Of a DNA stretch of 64,000 bases, positions 1 to 9,271 are shown piece by piece. The stretch comes from Acholoe squamosa (lineage: Eukaryota > Annelida > Polychaeta > Phyllodocida > Polynoidae). The notes under the pieces are model-generated. The model saw only the letters and a program-made list of their open reading frames with translations. It had not been told where the DNA came from and ran no database searches. The DNA lies in the NCBI GenBank assembly GCA_949317995.1, contig OX439040.1:77907972-77971971 (forward strand), written 5' to 3'. Every line of letters starts with the position of its first letter. Position 1 is the stretch's first letter. A program made the translations under genes and the position numbers.

Positions 1-253
1 TTGAAATAACTGTGTTATTGTGGGTCGAAACTGTGTCATGGTACTGGAGATGTTGTTAAAATGGTCTTAATTGTGGGTGGGGTCGGGTTTTAGAGTTATT
101 GAGGATGGGGATGATCCCCACATGAAGGTGTTAGATGGGGCTATCCGGTGGATTGGGCGACCGGGAGAGTCCATTACCAGGTTATATGGGGGGTGGCCGG
201 CGGTTAATTGATCCCCACATGAGGATCAAAGTAGGTTTTTGATGAAAACTTAC
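1..253 (-). other. Element A post-env 3' region with repeated ATGTGGGGAT motif
   Basis: This non-coding stretch follows env in the minus direction. It holds two copies of atccccacat (114-123 and 211-220), which on the sense strand read ATGTGGGGAT. A 17-bp block at 137-153 (ggggctatccggtggat) is shared exactly with element B at 46550-46566. The motif resembles the polypurine tract that adjoins the 3' LTR of element B. No ORF is convincing here. Confidence 0.6.
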
Positions 254-2954
254 CGCGGGTCGATGTTGAGGGTGGTGTGAGCATCATCTCTGGTGGTTTG
301 TACATGTATTTGCCCGTTTTTGGCTGATGCCGGAGTGGGGTGTACTTAGTGAGCTCTGCCGGGGAGTCATGGCGATCAGCTGGCCAGGACTCACAGGGTA
401 GCTGTATGGCTGAGTCAGTGTCACTAGAGGCCAGTTGGAAATCGGGCTGTCCTTCTGATGAGATGACCACTGTCATGTGGTGGGCTCCCTTCAAGATTCT
501 GTACAGTGGTATTCGTCATAGAAGTGGTACCGGAGGATAGCGCTGCAGCGGGATCTGCCGGACTTGTCCCCCGATCATCGTCCTGATGTCGGACTTCCAA
601 TGGAGATCCAAGTGTCTGCCTAGGGGTGCCGTAAGGCGGGCTGGGGAGACCTTAGGGGCTGTGATGGTGGGTGCCCAGAGATTTTGTCCATAGATCATCT
701 TGCCAACGGTGAAATCAAAAGTTTGACTGTTAGCATGAATCTTGGCCACAATTGAAGGTGTCCTGTGGCTGTCCTGTTTGCAGTAGGGCCAGTGTCGCAG
801 GCACCTCTTGGCGGTACTCCATGTGATGTATAGGAGGGTTGCCATTAAAATCCAGGTGAACATGTTCTGGTAGCGGTCAGGCGACTGTACATATTCTAGA
901 TCTGTGTCTGGGGTCGTTGGTGGGGCTGGCCAGTCCTTGTTAGCCTGGCGTATCAGATCTTTAAAACGGTCCCAACTCTCCGCATTAGCCATCTTGGGTG
1001 TTCGGGTTGCTGAGACTAGTGTGATAAAGCGCGCCAACTGATTGACACAAAGATGGTTCTTAAGGGTTAATGCGCAGCAAAGTAGTGCCAGGAGGGGTGA
1101 TACCAAGTGTATCCAAGGTGAGAACTGGAGGTGATATCCCAGATGCATCAGGGAGTTGGTGGATAGGAGGGCGGATTGGTCCTTAAGTCCCTGTGCGGCT
1201 CTTTTAAGGGTTAGGGTGTCTTGAAAGAGGGGTGCTATTTTTTGATTGTGTAGGTGTTTTAATTTTTCAAAATTGGGCAGGTGAAGGGTCTGGGTAGTGG
1301 TTGCCATGGTGATGCCGGAAACATTGGCTGGAGGTTGACCAAAATGTCGCCACAGTGGTAAATTGAAATAGGCCTTTAATATGGGTTCTAGGGTGAAATT
1401 TTGGGTGCAAGAAAAATCAGAATTGGTTAAAATCATGCCTGCATTTTTAATGGAGCACAGGCATGGGACTGAGATGACTGAGTATGCGCTATTTTTAATT
1501 TCGACTTGGCCCGAATCTGTGCATTGGAGCATGGAAGTGGGATGGTCGGTTATTAATAGGAAAGTGCTGTGAGATAGGGGTTGGATAAGATTTGGTATGG
1601 GTGCTGCCATGTGTGCTTTAAAACTGCAGGTATGGTGCACCGCCTCCGGTAGGTCTAAAAATAGGGATAGAGTGCATGTGGGGTGTGTGGCTGACAACAG
1701 AGGTAGGGGTAGGTTACAGCTGATAAGGTGACCGAGGTCACACATATCCAGGTCAGCCTGTGTAAACTGTATGTAGTGTGAGTGGGTCCTGGACATAGCC
1801 AAGTAGCCGGGAAGTGGCTCCACCTGGGTGTGACCTACTGACTTAGTGTCGGAGGTGTCGAAAGGTACGGGGAAGGTTTCTATTCTAAATATAGAAAAGG
1901 TGCTTCCCCCTCTGGTTATGGGTACTGGTATGGTTATTAACAGGCTCGAGTTATGGCTACAGTGCACATGTACTCGGCGCTGATAATAATAACTTATGGG
2001 TAGGCCTTCTAAAATAATGCCGTGGTGTGCCTCGTGCAGGAGGCTGGATAAATTGTTTAAACCTAAACTGAGGTCGTCTTGTGTGATGATGGATTGGGGT
2101 AGGGTGCCCTCAAGTAGATTATTAATGGTTAAGAGCAGATTTTCCAAGTCGCTTTGGAGGTCAATTAAAGACTCTATTTGAGAATTTGCTGCTGTGAATA
2201 ACATGGAATAGAAGGTGTCTTGTCTGGATTGGAGTTCTAATTTTAATAATATTGATGAGATGTTTGAATTTAAATGCTCTAATTTTCCGGAAATAAAAGA
2301 TAGAGCATCATCAGTGTCGTTTTGGAATTTTGAGAAGATGTTGACAGAATTGTAATTAAATTCCGAAATATTTAACAAGAAATGTGTGGCTAATTCTACC
2401 ACGTGCATTTTGGTGGCTAACTTTTTATCCAGGTCAGACATCTCAGAGTTTAAAATATCAATTTCTGGTTGAGTCCCGAGGCCTATTGAAGCTCTTAAAA
2501 TGTCACCAATGACTTGGCCGGGGGCATTTCTGGCTTGTCTGACGTTTGGAGGTGAAATCAGTTTTGACAAGGTTTCTAGTGTTGTTTTTGACTTGGAGAA
2601 TAGGCTCTGTATCATGTTATCTAGGGCATGGGCTGTGTGCTTAATATATTGGGGTGCATCAGTGCTGATGAGTGGGCTGAGTAGTTCTGGCTGATTTAGG
2701 TTCTGGTCAAAGGTCAAGTTCAGGCTGAAGGTCAAAGGATAATCCATGTAATTGGCTATTAATGTTTGGGGTAACTTGGTAAACAGTGCGCCATAGTTGG
2801 GTCTGAAGATGGTGTTCAGACTGGTGTCTGATGTTGAGGTGCAGCTGAGGAGCAGATGTAAGAATATACAGACTGCTAGGATGGCTGCTGTTCTAGAAAA
2901 ATGAGAAAAATTGAGAAATTTTGAGGTTTTCGGAATTTTGATGGTGGGGTTCAC
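254..2954 (-). pseudogene. env: Element A env: F-protein-like envelope glycoprotein
   Basis: This is a membrane fusion glycoprotein of the errantivirus/baculovirus F type by layout. The open frame shows a hydrophobic signal segment near residues 23-37, many N-x-S/T sites, a basic cleavage-like site RQAR near residues 139-142, and then a glycine/hydrophobic stretch and heptad-like helix in the position of an F fusion peptide and coiled coil. There are two hydrophobic membrane segments near residues 614-632 and 698-713. The ATG at 2954 may not be used: an acceptor-like site (tttttctag) opens the exon at 2892 and fits the phase of the leader exon at 3871-3899. A donor (gtaagt) at 252-253 ends the exon, as in element B. 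The gene appears broken once. F-type identity is inferred from layout, not from a search. Confidence 0.75.
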
Positions 2955-3059
2955 TTAAAAATAGCATTAGCTTGGTCACAAATGGGATGTTAGTATGGTC
3001 AAGTATTTACAAAGGTCGGGGATTCTGTGGGTGGTAGGGTTGTTGTTACATGAATGGAT

Positions 3060-3585
3060 TTATGCAGATGGACTGGTGCCTGTTGTCACCGTCAGGGGCG
3101 GCACATGAGCTTGGGCATGGAATCTGTTTATCTCAAAAACAGCAAACTGGAATACCAGACTGGCTGTATTCCTTATGGCTAGTTCGCGTCCAATTCTGGA
3201 GTATTGGCAGGGTAAGTCCCTGAGGGGCTGTTCTGACGCTAGAAGCGTGCGAGCACATAAGAGTGCTATATATGATGCAGATCTGTGGTTAAACCTGCCC
3301 CATGGAGGCCGGCGGGGATTATCCCCAGCTACAGTGACCATGAAGGCTTTTATGGTTGCTGCTATGGAGTGATTGCTCAAGTCCAGCTCCTGTCTTAGCA
3401 CAGGGCTGCTGAGGTAATGTTTAATATCTTCCTGGGCGAGGAAGGTGATGAGGTGTTGCTGTTCCATGATTATGCTCCTAATTTCAAAAGGATCCATGAG
3501 ATCACTCCTGATCCCATGTGGTCCAAGGAGGCTGTGTATGGTCCATGTAGCATTTGGGCCGTGCTTATTTGCCAGTGGGTCCAGG
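3060..3585 (-). CDS. Element A accessory ORF between pol and env, unknown function
   Basis: The frame is open from an acceptor-like site (ttataacttacag, exon start 3585) to the stop at 3060, about 174 codons, although the first internal ATG is only at 3497. The product resembles the ORF of element B at 48525-49071, sharing runs such as SARTLLASE/CARTLLASE and a W-x-R-F block, so it is conserved coding sequence and not chance. It has no signal peptide, membrane segment or motif I recognise. It is predicted helical and soluble. The start codon is probably supplied by the leader exon at 3871-3899, which joins in frame. It could be a matrix-like, regulatory or Env-associated protein; I assign no function. 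Confidence 0.65.
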
Positions 3586-3870
3586 CTGTAAGTTATAAAG
3601 GAAAAAGGGGTCTAAGTGGGCTGTAAAAGGGGGAGAGGTAAAGGTGGGGAACTTGTTTGGCTGAAGAGGTTTAGTAAATTGGATTATCAATGTTAAAAAT
3701 TATAGGATAGTGGAGAAGTTCTTCCACATTTTACACACACTTAAGGCTCACACCGCCATTGGTTAATAGGGGTACCTGGGCACCATGATAATAAAACTAC
3801 TATCATGTACAATGCTAGAACGACTTTTAAAAATCCTAAATGCTAAAATAGACCCATAAGATAATCCTAC

Positions 3871-3899
3871 CTGGGCTGGTTGCACGATGGGTCTGCCAT
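3871..3899 (-). promoter_or_regulatory. Element A leader exon: ATG plus splice donor, shared by accessory ORF and env
   Basis: A 29-nt segment runs from an ATG at 3899 to a donor (cccag|gtagg) after 3871, leaving phase 2. Element B has the same ATG-to-donor length (49357-49385) and the same donor. The distance to the accessory acceptor is 285 nt in both copies. The accessory exon (3585) and env exon (2892) both begin in the frame that phase 2 requires. A TATA-like box (TTTATAAG, sense strand) lies at 3988-3995, about 90 nt upstream of the ATG. Spliced env messages are known in errantiviruses; a shared coding leader with its own TATA is my inference. Confidence 0.6.
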
Positions 3900-3987
3900 G
3901 GTCCCTTTCCAGACACTTGTTGCCGTGTTTAAGGTGTGGTGGTATTGGTTGTGGGTTGTGTTGTGATCAGATGTGGGCGGGCAAGCG

Positions 3988-3995
3988 CTTATAAA
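3988..3995 (-). promoter_or_regulatory. Element A candidate internal TATA box
   Basis: The sense strand reads TTTATAAG here, about 90 nt upstream of the leader ATG. Element B has TTTATAAG at the same relative place (49480-49487) within otherwise diverged sequence. TTATAA is palindromic, so direction is not proved. Confidence 0.4.
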
Positions 3996-4783
3996 TCTGA
4001 GGCTGAGTTTGGCTACTTCCCAGTCTAAGATCTCCCATAGGTGGTATGTCTTGCCCTGAGAGGGGCGTAGGCCAAATATTATTGGTGGATGCAAGGGGGG
4101 TTGAACGGCCCCTTATGCAAATTAGGGTTATCCTGGCCTGGATTGGTTGGTGGTGAGATATTGTTTAAAAATAGAATATTGGGAAGCTTGGCGGGGGTGT
4201 TTATCCCTAGCCAAGGTGATATGGTCACTATGGCGACCCTGTGGGGTTTTTGAAAACCTTGAGGGTGGCGCGTTATTGATTTGTATATGTGCCACCACAG
4301 CACTTAAGGGTTGGCGGAAACAGTGGTGTAAACATGGGATACGGGTGTCAGAGATCCATCTTCCTACAATAGGTTTATCATTGGAAATAGTGGTCTTGAA
4401 GTGGTAACAAGCCGTCGCATGTGTGTATTGAAGTTTATACACAAACCGAGGATACAGCGCTGCCTTGGGCGGTCGGTATGTGGCGTGTGTAACCTAACCT
4501 AATTATTTGATAATCCATTTGCCAGTGTTTGGCGTTCCACTTAGAAAAGGGTAGGTGTGTGTATATACAGTTAATCAAAGCGGTGTTGATTTTGGATGCA
4601 TAGGAATTTTTATGGCTGTTAGTATAAATAGGTTGGGCGTTGGTCTGTGACTGTTGCTGTCAGTGTGTTTAAGTGGTTGGTGTATTAATGGTTAATTAAT
4701 TTGGTTGGGGCGCGTGGCGCCTGTGGGGATTAAAGGAGGGTTGTTTATATGGATGTTTGGTGTTTGACACAACGACTTATGGT
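3996..4783 (-). other. Element A pol-to-leader intergenic region
   Basis: About 790 bp lie between the pol stop and the internal TATA-like box. The short ORFs here are not conserved in element B. A second TATA-like box (TATAAACT) lies at 4432-4439, next to a block at about 4450-4485 (gcgctgccttggg, tatgtggcgt) that is conserved in element B at about 49980-50011. This suggests regulatory or RNA-structure content. Confidence 0.45.
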
Positions 4784-7700
4784 CTATAATGGACGCTTAG
4801 AGATTTTTCTTGATTTTGTGGAGGGCATGGGACTGAAGGAGATTATTCCCTTTTTGGCTGGCCTTCCTCTCTTTTTCTTTGTTTTGTGAGTGGTGAGACT
4901 CACATTGGAGGGGTCATCCTGGACGGGGTCGTGAAGTGAGCTTGTGGGCCCTGATTGTAGCCTTTTTATGATGGCTTTGGCGCTAGCTCTTGTGATTGGT
5001 CTCCTCAGCCTTGATACATGTACTGATTTCTTCAGTACTTTTCCATCTTGCAGCCTTTTTAAAATAGCTGTAACTGGTGAAGTCATCTTCATTATGATGT
5101 AGGGGCCTGAGTATGTGGGTTGCAACTTTTTTGATGTACATTTGACTAGTAGGGTGGGTATATGTAAATATACCAATTGGCCTGTGTTATATGAGCTGAG
5201 TTCTGCTGAAATGTCATGTCTGGCTTTCATCTTTTTGTGAGCAGAGATCATGTTTTCTGCAGCTTTCATTTGAATATCATCCCTAAGCTGTAGTAGGCTG
5301 GTCATAATTTTCTCCTTGGTGCTTGAGTCTTTTTCAGCTTTAATCAAGGACAAAGCTGCTTCAGTTGGTAGGTGTGTCTGCTTGCCAAAGACTAACAAAT
5401 TTGGTGAGTAGCCTAAGGCACTGCTTATAGTATTATTAATACTGAAGATTACAGCTTGCAGGAAGGTTGACCAGTGCTTTTGTGATTTTGATACAAAAGC
5501 TCTGAGGGATGATTCTATGGTTTGATGTTGGCGCTCACAGAGACCTTGAGACCTAGACCAATGTGCACTTCCTGTCACATGTTTAATGCCGAATTTTTCA
5601 CAGAAGTATTTGAATAATTTTGAAACATATTGCTGGGCATTATCTGTGTTCAGTACTGAGGGAGTGCCGTGGATACATATGACTCTTTGGAAGAAACCAA
5701 GTGCTACAACTGCAGCCGTATTTTCATCACTTGTCCAGGCAGTTACATGCCTGGTGGCATGGTCGGTCACCACATGTATGTAGTGAGAGCCATCAGCGGC
5801 CTTGGAAAAAGGGCCTATTGTGTCCATGGTGACATGAGAGTATGCTGTAAGTACTGGGTCACGTAGTTTCATTGGAGTTTTCAGGTTTTTGGGTCTCTTT
5901 TTGGTGGTCAGGCATGTGTGGCAAGTGCCGCAGAAGTCAAAGACTTCTTTAAACATTGATCTCCAGTAATACCTAGCCCTTATGGCTGTATAGGTTTTGA
6001 CCGGACCTAGGTGTCCACCTAGGGGAGAACAATGGGTTGCTTCCAATAAAGATTCTGTCCACTTTTCTGGAATTACAATTTGCAGTGTGGGCTCTAGGGT
6101 TTTACCCAAGTTGGTATCAGTAATTCTAAAGAGGACTTCATCCAGTAAGATGAATTGGTCGTGGTTACAAAGTATTTGATTCATTAATCCTGAGTCGTGT
6201 GGCAGGCTACCTTTTTCAATGTAGTTTGCCATGGAGGATGCAAAAAGGTCTTCTTTTTGGCTTTTAATTAGTGTTTCTCTAGAAGGTGTCAGGGATTGGT
6301 GTTTACAGATTTCCTGAATTGCCCTTTCAGCTAGAGGTAGCACACGGCGGGAGAGCTTAGCTCTCTTGGCGTTTGCAGCTTTGATGGAGACCCTAGGTGA
6401 CCTAGATTTGGCGGGCCTGCCTCTGAGGCGAGGACTGCTGCACTTAGGCTTGAGTGGGCGGGTCTTTTTACTGGGCGCTGATTGGCTGGCTGCTGGAGGT
6501 GTGTCGTCCTGGGACTGGGACTGTGCTCGAGTGAGTACGCACAGGTCAGGATTCACACCCTGCTGCCTTTCTGGGGTGCCTTTTCTTGCTATGACGCCTT
6601 TTGGTGGTTTATTTGTGCTTCCCCAAATTTTGCCTCCTTTTAATATTGATCTAGGAGGTCCCAAACAGATGGGATTATTGGGAATTGGGTCATCTGATCT
6701 GAAAACTTTTGTTATGGATATATCTGAAAATTGTACCTTCTTTGGTGGGAGGATAATTCTTCCTTGTGATCTAATTGGTATTGGATCATCAGAGCCAGGG
6801 GGATATTTTCTTCTGGATAGGCAATCTGCCACTAGATTGGCTCTACCTTGTAGGTATTTCACTTCAAAATCATAGGACATAACAGTATCTATCCATCTTG
6901 CCAATCTCCCATTGGTGATATTCTCCTTTTTGTTGAAGAGGGAGACTAGGGCTGTGTGATCTGAATATACTTTGAAGTGAGTGCCGTCCACATAATGGTG
7001 GAACTTTTTGACAGCGAAGATTATCCCAAGTAGCTCTTTGTCAGTTATTCCATATCTGGTTTCCTGAGGTGTTAGACCTCTCCCAGAGAATTCAATGGGT
7101 CTATAAAAGCCATGTTCATCTACCTGTGTAATAACTGCTCCTAAGCTAAAATTGCTGGAGTCTGTGAAGATGATAAAGGGCTTGTTATAGTCTGGGAATT
7201 TTAGGATTGCCTCAGTGCAGATTGATGCTTTGATTTTTTCAAAGGCTGTTTGGCATTGAGTGGTCCATTTGAAGGTACCCTTTGTGGCTTCATATAAGGG
7301 CTTCATTATATGGGCAAAACCTCTAATGAATCTCTTATAGAATTGTGCCATTCCATTGAAACACCTAAGGTAGTGGATGTTTTTAGGTGCTGGGAAGGTT
7401 TTAACCGGTGAGATTTTGTCTGGGGAAGGTGAGATGCCGTGTTGATCTAAGGTAAAACCTAAGAATTCCATTTTGGTGGTGCCAAATTCACATTTTTCGG
7501 ATTTTAATTTGATGTTTCCTTTGATGAAAAGTTTTAGCACTTCATCTAGGTCTTGCAGATGTCTTTCCCATGTGGGGCTGTATATGGCCACATCATCCAC
7601 ATAGGCTACTGCATTCCTGTATTTGCACTTCATGAGCAATTGTTCCATTACATTCATGAATGACAAACCAGAAGTTTTTAAACCCATGGGTAATACTTTG

Positions 7701-9178
7701 GCCATATATCTTGTGCCATTGGCAGAGAAAGTTGTTAAAGGCCTTGATTCTTTTGCTAGAGGAATTTGATGGTAGGCGCTGTATACATCCAATTTGGAAA
7801 AATATTTAGCACCTGTTCTGCCAACTTGTTGCATGAGGTCCTCTGCTCTGGGGAAGGAGTAGGAAAAAGATTTTAGGTTTTGGTTAACCCATCTATAATC
7901 CACGACTATTCTCCATCCTGAGGCTACAGACCTGTCTCCCTGGGGTTTGGGTACTAAGAAAGCTGGGGAGTTCCACTCACAGGGCTTGGTGCATTCTTCA
8001 ATGACACCTTGCTGTAAGTGTTTATCTAACAGCTCTCTTTGGAAAATCTCTTTTTTGGGTGACATTCTATAGGATGGTCTGTTGCAGGGTTTGAAATCAG
8101 GGATTAATTCTAATTTGACCTCATTTTCAACATTTAATCCTATAGCACTCTCATTTGATACGAAAGCCTCTCTATTTGATTCAACAATGTTTTTGATTTG
8201 TTGTTTTTGGGCCTCAGTGAGCTTGTCACATATTGTGTATTTTAGAGGGTCGTCCCCTTTGGGTAGCTGGTCCAGGGGGTCATCTCCACAATTGATGGGG
8301 AGCATGTCTTTTTCAGAGATTATGCTGTTGAGGGAGTGTTGGCTGTTCAGTTTTCCAATGGGAATTGCTTTGTTTAGATTGTTAAGTGCAAAAATGCCTA
8401 GGTTCATGTGCTTTTTGATGTTGATGGAAAAATCATTTGGTTTGGCCACTGTTACCGGTATGATTTTTCTTGTTGACCTTGGTTCAACAAGGGCGTGTTT
8501 GATTAGTACCGGTAATGTCGTGTCAACATTTTCTGTGATGCCTGTTTTACCTATTAAGGAATCAGGTCCTATGACAATTGCATTGAATGTGGATTCAGAA
8601 TTTGGTGGCATGGTTATACCCTTGGCTGCTCTTATGAAGTGTGGTGAAGGGGACTTGGTCCCAAAGGAAATTTTGGCCCTATATTTGGTCATAAAATTTA
8701 CGCCAAGGATTATGGGGTGGTTTAGCTTTGGGACCACATGTAGTCTTGTTTTAAACTCTGTGTTATCGATTAGAAAGGATATGGTGATGGAATTGTTGAC
8801 CTGAACAGAGGATTTAACAGCTAGTAGGATAACCATACGAGATCTCCTACCATGTCTGAAATTGGGGCTTGATATGACTTTATCTGCCATTTTCTGGCTG
8901 ATAAAAGAAAGGGAGGCTCCAGAGTCTACAAGGGCTCTGTAAGAACTGCCATTGATATCAACATTAACTGCGCCTTTAGTCAATTCAGCATTAATGTAAG
9001 AGGTCTTACCTTGCTGCCCATACTTACTGGTCTCGACTTTCAATTGGAGGGTGGAAATTCTCTTGTTCTGGTTTTCATAGAGGTCCTCGCTGTCTGATGA
9101 GGAGTCTTCGTCACAATTCACAGGCTGGGGGTCGTAGTTCTGTTGTTCTGCTGAATTTAATTCTGCTCCATCATTCAT
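4784..9178 (-). CDS. pol: Element A pol polyprotein (protease-RT-RNase H-integrase)
   Basis: Single open frame of 1464 codons after the first ATG. Aspartic protease DSGA is near residue 85, RT catalytic YVDD at 526-529, and RNase H around 670-790 with FTDSSN. The integrase has an HHCC zinc motif near 1049-1089, a D-D-E core near 1119, 1178 (TDN) and 1215 (CERQH), and a GPY/F-like end around 1355-1400. An unusually long basic linker (about 790-940) separates RNase H and integrase. RGRP AT-hook-like cores occur in that linker and again in the C-terminal tail (KKKRGRPAKK). The frame continues upstream of the ATG through to the gag stop, so a Gag-Pol read-through product is likelier than separate initiation. 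It looks whole. Confidence 0.93.
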   Translation of the reverse strand: MNDGAELNSAEQQNYDPQPVNCDEDSSSDSEDLYENQNKRISTLQLKVETSKYGQQGKTSYINAELTKGAVNVDINGSSYRALVDSGASLSFISQKMADKVISSPNFRHGRRSRMVILLAVKSSVQVNNSITISFLIDNTEFKTRLHVVPKLNHPIILGVNFMTKYRAKISFGTKSPSPHFIRAAKGITMPPNSESTFNAIVIGPDSLIGKTGITENVDTTLPVLIKHALVEPRSTRKIIPVTVAKPNDFSINIKKHMNLGIFALNNLNKAIPIGKLNSQHSLNSIISEKDMLPINCGDDPLDQLPKGDDPLKYTICDKLTEAQKQQIKNIVESNREAFVSNESAIGLNVENEVKLELIPDFKPCNRPSYRMSPKKEIFQRELLDKHLQQGVIEECTKPCEWNSPAFLVPKPQGDRSVASGWRIVVDYRWVNQNLKSFSYSFPRAEDLMQQVGRTGAKYFSKLDVYSAYHQIPLAKESRPLTTFSANGTRYMAKVLPMGLKTSGLSFMNVMEQLLMKCKYRNAVAYVDDVAIYSPTWERHLQDLDEVLKLFIKGNIKLKSEKCEFGTTKMEFLGFTLDQHGISPSPDKISPVKTFPAPKNIHYLRCFNGMAQFYKRFIRGFAHIMKPLYEATKGTFKWTTQCQTAFEKIKASICTEAILKFPDYNKPFIIFTDSSNFSLGAVITQVDEHGFYRPIEFSGRGLTPQETRYGITDKELLGIIFAVKKFHHYVDGTHFKVYSDHTALVSLFNKKENITNGRLARWIDTVMSYDFEVKYLQGRANLVADCLSRRKYPPGSDDPIPIRSQGRIILPPKKVQFSDISITKVFRSDDPIPNNPICLGPPRSILKGGKIWGSTNKPPKGVIARKGTPERQQGVNPDLCVLTRAQSQSQDDTPPAASQSAPSKKTRPLKPKCSSPRLRGRPAKSRSPRVSIKAANAKRAKLSRRVLPLAERAIQEICKHQSLTPSRETLIKSQKEDLFASSMANYIEKGSLPHDSGLMNQILCNHDQFILLDEVLFRITDTNLGKTLEPTLQIVIPEKWTESLLEATHCSPLGGHLGPVKTYTAIRARYYWRSMFKEVFDFCGTCHTCLTTKKRPKNLKTPMKLRDPVLTAYSHVTMDTIGPFSKAADGSHYIHVVTDHATRHVTAWTSDENTAAVVALGFFQRVICIHGTPSVLNTDNAQQYVSKLFKYFCEKFGIKHVTGSAHWSRSQGLCERQHQTIESSLRAFVSKSQKHWSTFLQAVIFSINNTISSALGYSPNLLVFGKQTHLPTEAALSLIKAEKDSSTKEKIMTSLLQLRDDIQMKAAENMISAHKKMKARHDISAELSSYNTGQLVYLHIPTLLVKCTSKKLQPTYSGPYIIMKMTSPVTAILKRLQDGKVLKKSVHVSRLRRPITRASAKAIIKRLQSGPTSSLHDPVQDDPSNVSLTTHKTKKKRGRPAKKGIISFSPMPSTKSRKISKRPL

Positions 9179-9268
9179 GTGTGAAATATGGCATGTGGGG
9201 GACGTTCCAATTTTGTTGTCCAGAGTGGGGGCGGGGCCGCAAGATGCATGGTGGCCCTCCCCTGGGTT

Positions 9269-9271
9269 CTA
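9269..9271 (-). promoter_or_regulatory. In-frame UAG between gag and pol of element A (candidate read-through stop)
   Basis: Gag and pol are in the same frame, separated by one UAG with no further stop before pol. The context is GAA-UAG, followed 6 nt later by GGGGAGGGC and then a C-rich stretch (gccccgccccc). Elements B (55046-55048) and E (40191-40193) have the same GAA-UAG, G-rich and C-rich layout. Gammaretroviruses use UAG read-through with a downstream G/C pseudoknot; applying that here is inference. Confidence 0.65.

Noticed and set aside
8082-8804. A 240-codon plus-strand ORF (and similar ones at 6366, 52092, 53811 and 10572)
   Set aside because: They lie antisense to conserved pol or gag and carry no domains; the sense frames explain the sequence.
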